A DNA stretch of 64,000 nucleotides from Actinocatenispora sera (GTDB lineage Bacteria > Actinomycetota > Actinomycetes > Mycobacteriales > Micromonosporaceae), in assembly GCF_018324685.1 (NCBI RefSeq), contig NZ_AP023354.1, positions 5,884,426-5,948,425 of the forward strand. Reading direction: 5' to 3'. Positions 15,789 to 23,447 of this stretch are shown in pieces. Position 1 is the stretch's first letter, and each line of letters opens with the position of its first letter. The notes beneath the pieces were generated by a model, which had not been told where the DNA came from, did no database searches, and saw only the letters and a program-made list of their open reading frames with translations. Both the position numbers and the translations under genes were made by a program.

Positions 15789-17144
15789 ATGACCGAGTCG
15801 TACCCGAAGGGCACCTCCCGGCGCGCCGCACTCGGCGCACTCGGGCTGGCCGGAGTCGGCGCGTTGACCGCCGGTTGCGGCAGCCCGATCGCGGCCGGGA
15901 TCGCCGGCACCGGGCCGGATGCCACCTCGCTGACCTACTGGAACCTGTTCACCGGCGGCGACGGCATCAACATGGTCGCGATGACGGACAGGTTCCGGGC
16001 CAGGCACCACAACGTGCACGTCGACGCGGTCACCCTGGCCTGGGGCACGCCGTACTACACGAAGCTCGCGCTCGCGGTCATCGGCGACCGGCCGCCGGAC
16101 GTGGCGATCACCCACCTGTCCCGGCTGCCCACGCTCGCCGAGGGCAACCTGGTCGAGCCGCTGCGGCCGGCCGATCTGACCGCGCACGGGCTGACCGGCG
16201 ACCGGTTCACCGCGGCCGCCTGGCGCAAGGGGCAGGTCGGCGGCGCGCAGTACGCGGTCCCGCTGGACACCCACCCGTTCGTGATGTTCTACCGCACCGA
16301 CGTGTGCGCCAAGGCCGGGCTGCTGGACGGATCGGGGAAGCTGAAGCCGATCGAGGGCACCGACGGGTTGGTCGCGGCGCTGTCCGCGTGCGCCAAGGTG
16401 ACCGGCGGGTACGGCGGGGTGGTCAACGTCAACGCCGACCCGGCGACCTGCTGGCGCTGGTTCGACACGCTGTACGGGCAGCTCGGCGGCCAGGTGCTCG
16501 CCGACAACGGAACCCGCATCGTGCTCGACGAGGCGAAGGCGGAGAAGGCACTGTCGTTCGCCCGGGAACTCACCGTGCAGCGCAAGCTGATGCCGTCCAA
16601 CATCGACGGTTCCGGGGTCACCCAGCTGTTCGCCTCCGGCAAGGTGGGCCTGCTGTTCGACGGCGAGTGGCAGATCCCGACGTACCAGGGTGCCAAGACG
16701 CCGTTCTCGGTGGCGCCGGTGCCGAACCTGTTCGGCGGCACGTACCACTGCTTCGCCGACTCGCACGCGCTGATCCTGCCTCGCAACGGGCGTCGCGACG
16801 CGCGGCGCCGGGACGCGAGCCTCACCCTGGTGCGCGGGCTGCTCGACAACAGCCTGATCTGGGCCAAGGGCGGGCACATCCCGGCGTTCCGCGAGATCCA
16901 GGACTCGGCCACGTTCCGCAGGATGGAGCCGCAGTCGCAGTACGTGCCGGCGGCGAAGGCGGCGATCTACGACCCGGCCGGCTGGTACTCCGGCGCCGGC
17001 TCCGACTTCGAGAACATCATGGGATTCGCGGTGTCGGCCGTCGAGGCGGGGCAGCTGCATCCGGCCGCGGCGATCGCGCAACTGCGCCGGAAGCTGGCCG
17101 ACTACGCGAGCAGGCCGGCCCCGGTGGGAGGGACGAACTCGTGA
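15789..17144 (+). CDS. Sugar ABC transporter substrate-binding lipoprotein
   Basis: The 451-residue protein has a twin-arginine lipoprotein signal (TSRRAALGALGLAGVGALTAGC) with lipobox LTAGC, so it is anchored outside the membrane at that Cys. The mature part matches family 1 (CUT1) extracellular solute-binding proteins: LTYWNLFTGGDGINMVAMTD and FASGKVGLLFDGEWQIPTY. It is followed by two permease genes, and no ATPase gene is nearby, so the importer must share an MsiK-type ATPase encoded elsewhere. The GH2 enzyme and LacI regulator downstream suggest an oligosaccharide substrate with beta-linked sugars. Confidence 0.92.
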   Translation: MTESYPKGTSRRAALGALGLAGVGALTAGCGSPIAAGIAGTGPDATSLTYWNLFTGGDGINMVAMTDRFRARHHNVHVDAVTLAWGTPYYTKLALAVIGDRPPDVAITHLSRLPTLAEGNLVEPLRPADLTAHGLTGDRFTAAAWRKGQVGGAQYAVPLDTHPFVMFYRTDVCAKAGLLDGSGKLKPIEGTDGLVAALSACAKVTGGYGGVVNVNADPATCWRWFDTLYGQLGGQVLADNGTRIVLDEAKAEKALSFARELTVQRKLMPSNIDGSGVTQLFASGKVGLLFDGEWQIPTYQGAKTPFSVAPVPNLFGGTYHCFADSHALILPRNGRRDARRRDASLTLVRGLLDNSLIWAKGGHIPAFREIQDSATFRRMEPQSQYVPAAKAAIYDPAGWYSGAGSDFENIMGFAVSAVEAGQLHPAAAIAQLRRKLADYASRPAPVGGTNS

Positions 17145-17169
17145 GTACTCCGACGAAGGAGGAGCCGTC

Positions 17170-18102
17170 GTGACTGCCACCGTTGCGGCGCCGGCGGGAG
17201 CGTTGCCCGGCGTCAAGGACGAACCGCGCGCCGCCGGCGTGATCGGTCAGACCCGCGCCGGCTGGGGGCTGCTGACCCCGTTCCTGGTGCTGTACCTGGC
17301 GTTCCTGATCGGCCCGGCGGTCTACGGGCTGCTGATGAGCTTCTTCGACGGCAGTTCGGTGCGGCCCGGGCTCGGCCCGTTCGCCGGGCTGGACAACTAC
17401 ACCGAGGCACTGACCAGCGCAGACTTCTGGTCCTCGATGTGGCATACGGTGTTGTTCACGATCCTCACCACGCCGCCGCTGGTCATCGTTGCGCTGCTGC
17501 TCGCGATGCTCACCGACCGGATCCGGCGCGGCAAGTGGTTCTTCCGGCTGGTGTTCTTCGCCCCGTACGTGATGCCGGTGACCTGCGTCGGTCTGGTGTT
17601 CACCTGGATGTACGTGCCGCAGACGGGGCTGTTCGCGACCTGGCTCGGCGCGCTGGGGCTGCCGGCGCCGGCCTGGCTCGCCGACCCGAACTGGGCGATG
17701 ATCGCGATCGCGCTGATGACCGTGTGGTGGACGATCGGATTCAACTTCGTGCTCTACCTGGCCGGGTTGCAGGACATCCCGCGCGAACTGTACGAGGCGT
17801 CGGCGGTGGACGGCGCCGGCCCCGGCGCACAGTGGTGGCGGATCACCGTACCGCTGCTGTCGCGGACCACGGTGCTCGTCACGATGCTGCAGATCATCGC
17901 CTCGCTGAAGGTGTTCGACCAGATCTACCTGCTGACCGCGGGCGGGCCGAACTACTCGACCCGGCCGGTGATCGAGTACATCTACGACGTCGGGTTCACC
18001 GACTTCCGCACCGGCTACGGCGCCGCCGCCTCGATGCTGTACTTCGTCGTGATCCTCGCGGTGTCCGCAGTCTGGTTCGCGATCAGCCGCAGGAGGGCCT
18101 GA
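17170..18102 (+). CDS. Sugar ABC transporter permease (MalF-type)
   Basis: The 310-residue protein has six membrane helices and the binding-protein-dependent transport EAA-type loop (ELYEASAVDGAGPGAQWWRI, residues about 212-231). The GTG start follows AAGGAGGAG. It lies 25 bp after the binding-protein gene and 1 bp before the second permease, forming a standard CUT1 importer operon without its own ATPase. Confidence 0.92.
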   Translation: MTATVAAPAGALPGVKDEPRAAGVIGQTRAGWGLLTPFLVLYLAFLIGPAVYGLLMSFFDGSSVRPGLGPFAGLDNYTEALTSADFWSSMWHTVLFTILTTPPLVIVALLLAMLTDRIRRGKWFFRLVFFAPYVMPVTCVGLVFTWMYVPQTGLFATWLGALGLPAPAWLADPNWAMIAIALMTVWWTIGFNFVLYLAGLQDIPRELYEASAVDGAGPGAQWWRITVPLLSRTTVLVTMLQIIASLKVFDQIYLLTAGGPNYSTRPVIEYIYDVGFTDFRTGYGAAASMLYFVVILAVSAVWFAISRRRA

Positions 18103-18103
18103 G

Positions 18104-18985
18104 ATGGCGACGCTGACCGTACCCGAGGCCCCGACCCGCAGCACGCCGGCCCAGGCACCGGTGGACCCCCGGCACCGCGCGTTCACCGTGCTGTGCGTGG
18201 TGGTACTGGTGGTCCTCGCGGCGCTGTGGCTGGTGCCGATGCTGTGGGCGGTGGACACCTCGATCCGCCCGGAGAGCGAGATCACCGCCTCGCCCGCGAC
18301 CTGGTGGACCAGCCACCCGAGCCTGGACGCCTACCGGCAGGTGCTGTCGGCCGGCCGGATGCCCGTGTGGTACCTGAACAGCTTCCTCGTCGCGCTGCTG
18401 ACCGCGGTGTTCGCGGTCGTCGTGTGCTCCATGGCCGGCTTCGCGGTGGCGCGGGTGCGCTTCCGTGGCCGGCGGATCGTCACCGGGCTGGTGCTCGCGG
18501 GTCTGCTGATCCCGCCGCAGACGCTGATCATGCCGCAGTTCCAGGAGTTCGCCGGGCTGCACCTGCTCAACACGTACTGGGCGCTGATCCTGCCATCGGT
18601 GCCGACCTCGGTCGCGGTGTTCGTGTTCGCGTCGTTCTTCTCCGGGCTGCCCGGCGAGCTGGCCGAGTCGGCCCGCATCGACGGCGCCGGCTGGTTCCGG
18701 GTGTACTCGCGGATCTTCCTGCCGCTGTGCAAGCCGGCGGCGTCGGCGGTGTTCATCTTCACGTTCGTGTGGAGCTGGAACAACTTCCTGTGGCCGCTGC
18801 TGACGATGACCTCGGCCGACGTCATGACGATCCCGGTCGGCCTCAACGTCGTGCAGGACTCCTACGGCATCCGGTACGCGCAGGTGATGGCCTCCGCGGT
18901 GCTCGGCGCGCTGCCGCTGTTCGCGGTGTTCCTGGTCTTCCAGCGCCGCATCGTGGAGGGCATCGCCAACACCGGCATCAAGTAG
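18104..18985 (+). CDS. Sugar ABC transporter permease (MalG-type)
   Basis: The 293-residue protein has six membrane helices and an EAA loop (ELAESARIDGAGWFRVYSRI). It ends GIANTGIK, the common tail of MalG-type permeases. It is the last gene of the importer operon and is followed by a strong hairpin terminator shared with the converging GH2 gene. Confidence 0.92.
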   Translation: MATLTVPEAPTRSTPAQAPVDPRHRAFTVLCVVVLVVLAALWLVPMLWAVDTSIRPESEITASPATWWTSHPSLDAYRQVLSAGRMPVWYLNSFLVALLTAVFAVVVCSMAGFAVARVRFRGRRIVTGLVLAGLLIPPQTLIMPQFQEFAGLHLLNTYWALILPSVPTSVAVFVFASFFSGLPGELAESARIDGAGWFRVYSRIFLPLCKPAASAVFIFTFVWSWNNFLWPLLTMTSADVMTIPVGLNVVQDSYGIRYAQVMASAVLGALPLFAVFLVFQRRIVEGIANTGIK

Positions 18986-18992
18986 TCCCGTC

Positions 18993-19026
18993 GCGCCGCG
19001 GGGAGGTCGTCGCCTCCCCGCGGCGC
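18993..19026. terminator. Bidirectional hairpin terminator
   Basis: GCGCCGCGGGGAGG at 18993-19006 pairs perfectly with its complement at 19013-19026 around a TCGTCG loop. It separates the converging importer operon and GH2 gene. Confidence 0.75.
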
Positions 19027-19032
19027 CGCGGG

Positions 19033-20826
19033 TCAGGACGGGGTTTCGCTGGCCGCCGGCCGCTGCTGGGCCGCCTGGAGGCGGGCCATGTCCACGCCGG
19101 GCTTGACGCTGCGGTCGAAACGGTAGACGCCGTTCTGCTCCTGGAACACGTCGGTCAGCTGGGTGTAGCAGTAGCCGAACATCCGCGGGTCGGCCAGCAG
19201 CGCGCCGACCAGCCCCTCGAACCGCTGGTGGAATTCCTCCACAGTGGACGGGCGTTCGCCGTAGCCCCAGGAGTACTCGTCCTCGCCGGCGTCCGGGTTC
19301 CACCAGATGCCGCCGAACTCGCTGACGAAGTACGGCTGCCCCGCGTACGGCAGCGACCACGAGCCGGCCCGCTCGCCGGGGTTGGTGTACGGGAAGCCGT
19401 CGACCACCTCCGCGCTGAACGTCGCCGGGTCCTGCGTGTAGTTGTGCGAGTCGTACACGTCGGCCGCGGCGACCCGGTGCGAGTAGCCGGACGCGTCCAG
19501 CACCGGCCGGCTCGGATCGGCGAGCTTGGTCGCAAGGTACATCGCCCGGGTCACGTCGTCGAGCACCGTGATCCGGTCCGTACGCCGTTGCCAGGTTTCG
19601 TTGAGCGGGCACCAGCCGACGATCGACGGGTGCGAGTGGTCGCGCTCCAGCGCCTCCAGCCACTGCGCGACGTAGCTCGCATCCGGCCGCTGGTTGTCCC
19701 CGTCCGGGCCGTACCCGTTGCAGCCCCAGTCGCCGAACTCGCCCCACACCAGGTAGCCGAGCCGGTCGGCATGGTAGAGGAACCGCTCCTCGAACACCTT
19801 CTGGTGCAGCCGCGCGCCGTTGAACCCGGCCGCCATCGACAGTTCGATGTCGCGTACCAGAGCCGCGTCGTCCGGCGCGGTGAGGATGCCGTCGGCGTAG
19901 TAGCCCTGGTCGAGCACCAGCCGCTGGAAGACCGGTGCACCGTTGATCCGTACCGCGGTGCCGTCGATGGAGACCGACCGCAGGCCGGCGTAGCTGTCCG
20001 CGGCATCGACGACCGCGCCGTCGGCATCCACCAGCTCCAGCCGCAGCTGGTACAGGTGCGGGTCGCCCGGCCGCCACACCCGGCGGCGCTCCGCGGGTAC
20101 GGACAGCCGCAGCCGGGGCGCGAGATCGAGGTCGGCGGCGGTGTCCGCGGTCGCGACCGTCCCATCGGCGTCGGCCAGCGTGGCCCGCACCCGGTACCCG
20201 GTCCGGTTCGCCGACAGTGGCAGCACCACGTCGAACGCCGAGCCGGCCAGATCCGGCGTGATGCGCGGCCGGCGCAGGTGTACCTGCGGTACCGGCTCCA
20301 GCCACACGGTCTGCCAGATGCCCGTGGTGCGGGTGTAGTCGCAGTCGTGGTTGGCGTACCGGGTGGACTGCTTGCCGCGCGCCTGCGGCCCGGTGCGCGG
20401 ATCGCGCGCCCGGACCACGATCGTCGCGGTCTGGCCCGGCGTCGCCACGTCGGTCAGGTCGACGGTGAAGCCGGTGAACCCGCCGCGGTGCCGGCCGACC
20501 TCGGTGCCGTCGACCCAGACCGTGGCGTCCTGGTCGACCGCGCCGAAGTGCAGCAGGGTGCGGCGGCCGGCCCAGGCGGCCGGCAGCTCGACGTCCCGGC
20601 GGTACCAGACGGCGGTCAGGAAGTCGGTGTCGCCGATGCCGGACAGGCTCGACTCCGGGCAGAACGGCACGGTGATCTCGCCAGCCAGCTCGCGGCCGAC
20701 CAGCCCGCGCTCCAGGCCGCTGTCGCCGCGGTCGGCCTCGAACTGCCATCGTCCGTTGAGGTTGAGCCAGTCCGCCCGGACGAACTGGGGCCGCGGATGC
20801 TCCGGGCGCGGTACGGGGTGTGGCAC
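19033..20826 (-). CDS. Glycoside hydrolase family 2 protein
   Basis: The 597-residue protein shows the GH2 order: jelly-roll sugar-binding domain (about 15-180, with WYRRDVELP and GGFTGFTVDLTD), immunoglobulin-like domain, then the TIM barrel. The catalytic acid/base is E410 in CPLNETW and the nucleophile is E503 in VSEFGG. There is no signal peptide, so it acts on imported sugars in the cytoplasm. Activity (beta-galactosidase, glucuronidase, mannosidase) cannot be resolved. It is divergent from a LacI regulator and converges on a sugar importer with the same operator type, which ties it to that uptake system. Confidence 0.9.
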   Translation of the reverse strand: MPHPVPRPEHPRPQFVRADWLNLNGRWQFEADRGDSGLERGLVGRELAGEITVPFCPESSLSGIGDTDFLTAVWYRRDVELPAAWAGRRTLLHFGAVDQDATVWVDGTEVGRHRGGFTGFTVDLTDVATPGQTATIVVRARDPRTGPQARGKQSTRYANHDCDYTRTTGIWQTVWLEPVPQVHLRRPRITPDLAGSAFDVVLPLSANRTGYRVRATLADADGTVATADTAADLDLAPRLRLSVPAERRRVWRPGDPHLYQLRLELVDADGAVVDAADSYAGLRSVSIDGTAVRINGAPVFQRLVLDQGYYADGILTAPDDAALVRDIELSMAAGFNGARLHQKVFEERFLYHADRLGYLVWGEFGDWGCNGYGPDGDNQRPDASYVAQWLEALERDHSHPSIVGWCPLNETWQRRTDRITVLDDVTRAMYLATKLADPSRPVLDASGYSHRVAAADVYDSHNYTQDPATFSAEVVDGFPYTNPGERAGSWSLPYAGQPYFVSEFGGIWWNPDAGEDEYSWGYGERPSTVEEFHQRFEGLVGALLADPRMFGYCYTQLTDVFQEQNGVYRFDRSVKPGVDMARLQAAQQRPAASETPS

Positions 20827-20872
20827 GGTGGTGCTCTCCTCGGCTGGTGTGCGGCAGGTCCGCGCAGTCTAT

Positions 20873-20884
20873 TGCATCGTTGTA
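20873..20884 (+). promoter_or_regulatory. LacI-type operator between GH2 and LacI genes
   Basis: TGCA-T-CG-T-TGTA matches the site before the binding-protein gene at 9 of the 10 motif positions outside the two spacer bases, and it lies in the 135-bp divergent gap. A single site here could control both the GH2 gene and the regulator itself. Confidence 0.6.
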
Positions 20885-20961
20885 AAACCACCAGTCGATT
20901 GGACCTGTGACGAGCGGGATACGCTGCGGGGCAGCGCGGACCGGCCGGCGGCGGGGGTGAG

Positions 20962-21972
20962 ATGGGGAGCAACCTGAAGGACGTGGCGGCGCTCGCCGGC
21001 GTCTCGGTCAAGACCGTGTCCAACGTCGTCAACGGGTACGTGCACGTATCCGCCGCGACCCGCGAACGCGTCCAGCGCGCCATCGACGAGCTCGGCTACC
21101 GGCCCAACGCCACGGCGCGCAGCCTGCGCTCCGGGCGCAGCGGCGTGCTGGCGCTCGCCGTACCGGAGCTCGGCGTGCCCTACTTCGCCGAGCTCGCCAG
21201 CCTGGTGGTGGACGCCGCCGCGGCCCACGGGTACACGGTGCTGATCGACCAGACCGCCGGCGCCAAGGACCGGGAACTGGTCGTACTGGGCGGTATCCGG
21301 CACCACCTGGTCGACGGGGTGCTGTTCAGCCCGCTCGCGCTCGGCGTCGCCGACCTGCGCCGCCGTACCGACTCGACCCCGATGGTGCTGCTCGGCGAGC
21401 GCGGGCTGCGCGGCCCGACCGACCATGTCGGCATCGACAACATCCGGGCCGCCCGCGAGGCCACCCGCCACCTGGCCGAACGCGGCTGCCGGCGGATCGC
21501 GGCGATCGGCGTGCAGTCGGTCGGTACCGGCGCCACCGCCCGGCAGCGCTATGCCGGCTACCGCAAGGGACTCGACGACGCCGGGCTGGACCTCGACCCG
21601 GCGCTGGTGCTGCCGGCGCCCCGGTTCCACCGCGCCGAGGGGTACGCGGCGATGGCCAGCCTGCTGGAGCTGCCCGATCCGCCGGACGGCGTGTTCTGCT
21701 TCAACGACCTGCTGGCCCTCGGCGCGCTGCGCTGCCTGCACACCCGCGGCGTCCCGGTACCCGAGCAGGTCGCGCTGATCGGGTTCGACGACGCCGAGGA
21801 GAGCTCCTACGCGACGCCGTCGCTGTCCACCATCGCGCCGGACAAGGCCGCCATCGCCACGACCGCGGTCGAGCTGCTGCTGTCCCGGATCCGCGCCGGC
21901 GAACCGCCGGAGGCACCGCGCCGGGTCACCGCCGGCTACACCCTGATCGCCCGCGAGTCCTCCGCCCGCTGA
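20962..21972 (+). CDS. LacI-family transcriptional regulator
   Basis: The 336-residue protein has an N-terminal LacI HTH (LKDVAALAGVSVKTVSNVVN) with hinge YRPNATARSLRSGRSG and a periplasmic-binding-protein-like effector domain ending with VALIGFDDAEESSYATPSLS. The ATG follows GGGGGTGAG. It probably represses the GH2 gene and the sugar importer through the shared TACA-N-CG-N-TGTA operators, released by a sugar ligand. Confidence 0.93.
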   Translation: MGSNLKDVAALAGVSVKTVSNVVNGYVHVSAATRERVQRAIDELGYRPNATARSLRSGRSGVLALAVPELGVPYFAELASLVVDAAAAHGYTVLIDQTAGAKDRELVVLGGIRHHLVDGVLFSPLALGVADLRRRTDSTPMVLLGERGLRGPTDHVGIDNIRAAREATRHLAERGCRRIAAIGVQSVGTGATARQRYAGYRKGLDDAGLDLDPALVLPAPRFHRAEGYAAMASLLELPDPPDGVFCFNDLLALGALRCLHTRGVPVPEQVALIGFDDAEESSYATPSLSTIAPDKAAIATTAVELLLSRIRAGEPPEAPRRVTAGYTLIARESSAR

Positions 21973-21990
21973 CGCTCCCCGGCCGGGCGG

Positions 21991-23310
21991 TCAGGCGCCG
22001 GTGCCCGCGCGGCGGCGCAGGATCAGGAAGCGGCCGGCCAGACCGACCGTGAACAGCAGCACGCCGGCCAGTACCGACGGACAGGGCAGCGTGACCACCA
22101 GCGTCAGGCAGCCGACCAGGCCGAGCACCTGCAACGCCCGTGGCCAGCGCCGGTCGGTCGCCGGTTGGGTGAACGCCGACGCGTTCGCGACGCCGTAGTA
22201 GACCAGCACCCCGAACGACGAGAAGCCGATCACGCCGCGCAGGTCGGCGCCGAGTACCAGCAGCGACACCACCACCGCGAGGGCCAGCTCGGCGTGATGC
22301 GGCACCCGGTACCGCGGGTGCACCGCGTCGAGCCACCGGGGCAGGTCGCCGTTGCGGGCCATGGCGAGGCTGGTACGCCCGATGCCGGCGATCAGCGCCA
22401 GCAGCGCGCCCAGGCTCGCCAGCGCGGCGCCGACCCGGACCACCGGGGACAGCCCACCGGCGCCGGCGTCCGTGACCGCCTCGGCGAGCGGCGCGACCGC
22501 GGCGGCGAGGCGGTCCGGCCCGGCGGCGAGCAGCGCCGCCACGCCGACCACCGCGTACACCACCACGACGATGCCCAGCGCGGTCGGGATCGCGCGCGGG
22601 ATGGTTCGCTGCGGGTCGCGCACCTCCTCGCCCAGCGTGGCGATCCGGGCGTACCCGGCGAACGCGAAGAACAGCAGCCCGGCCGACTGCAGGATCCCGT
22701 ACGGCCCGCCCGAGGTCACCGCCGACCAGCCGCCCAGGTGCGCGGCCGACGCGCCACCACCCACGCCGACCCCGACCACCAGCACGGCCAGCGCCACGAG
22801 CGTCGCCGCCACCAGGATCCGGGTCAGCAGCGCGGTCTTCGTCACGCCGCGGTAGTTGACCGCGGCCAGCGCCAGCACCGCCACGACCGCGACCAGCCGT
22901 TGCACCAGGGCGTGCCCGGGGATGGCATAGGCGGCGAAGGTGAGCGCCATCGCCGCGCAGGAGGCGGTCTTGCCGACCACGAACCCCCAGCCGGCGGTGA
23001 AGCCGAACCAGTCGCCGAGCCGTTCCCGGCCGTACACGTAGGTGCCGCCGGAGGTCGGGTAGACGGCGGCCAGCTGCGCCGAGGAGGTGGCGTTGCAGTA
23101 GGCGATCAGCGCGGCGATCGCGAGCCCCACCAGCAACCCGGTACCGGCGGCGCGGGCGGCCGGGCCGAACGCGGCGAACACGCCGGCACCGATCATCGAG
23201 CCGAGCCCGATGACCACCGCGTCGCCGGTGCCCAGCCGGCGAGCCAACCGTGGGGGCGGATCCGTCGCGTCCGTGCCGACATCGTACGGCCTCGCAGCCT
23301 CGGGAGACAC
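21991..23310 (-). CDS. APC-superfamily amino acid permease
   Basis: The 439-residue protein (from the GTG at 23310) has about 12 membrane helices with the APC start signature GTGDAVVIGLGSMIGAGVFA and the TM3 segment FGFTAGWGFVVGKTASCAA. The frame continues upstream to a TTG at 23343, but neither start has a good ribosome binding site. It ends 18 bp from the converging LacI gene. Substrate unknown; amino acid uptake or exchange is the usual role. Confidence 0.88.
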   Translation of the reverse strand: MSPEAARPYDVGTDATDPPPRLARRLGTGDAVVIGLGSMIGAGVFAAFGPAARAAGTGLLVGLAIAALIAYCNATSSAQLAAVYPTSGGTYVYGRERLGDWFGFTAGWGFVVGKTASCAAMALTFAAYAIPGHALVQRLVAVVAVLALAAVNYRGVTKTALLTRILVAATLVALAVLVVGVGVGGGASAAHLGGWSAVTSGGPYGILQSAGLLFFAFAGYARIATLGEEVRDPQRTIPRAIPTALGIVVVVYAVVGVAALLAAGPDRLAAAVAPLAEAVTDAGAGGLSPVVRVGAALASLGALLALIAGIGRTSLAMARNGDLPRWLDAVHPRYRVPHHAELALAVVVSLLVLGADLRGVIGFSSFGVLVYYGVANASAFTQPATDRRWPRALQVLGLVGCLTLVVTLPCPSVLAGVLLFTVGLAGRFLILRRRAGTGA

Positions 23311-23319
23311 CGCCCGACA

Positions 23320-23447
23320 GTTGATCAAGGGATCGCGGCACAACGCAGCAGGAGCCCGCGCACCGGTCCCTTGATCAACGCGGCCGGCCCTTGATCAACG
23401 CGGCCGGGCCTTGGTCAATGCGGCTGGACCTTGGTCAACCGGCCGGG
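23320..23447. repeat. Four 20-bp direct repeats plus an inverted partial copy
   Basis: CCCTTGATCAACGCGGCCGG occurs exactly at 23368-23387 and 23388-23407. Diverged copies follow at 23408-23427 and 23428-23447 with TTGGTCAA in place of TTGATCAA. An inverted copy of the first 12 bases, GTTGATCAAGGG, lies at 23320-23331. The last unit contains the stop codon of the MMPL gene. Function unknown. Confidence 0.75.

Noticed and set aside
14058..17216. A single very long minus-strand open frame of over 1000 codons
   Set aside because: Only 14058-15158 shows a protein family (GT1). The rest is antisense to the MerR and sugar-binding protein genes, an effect of high GC content.
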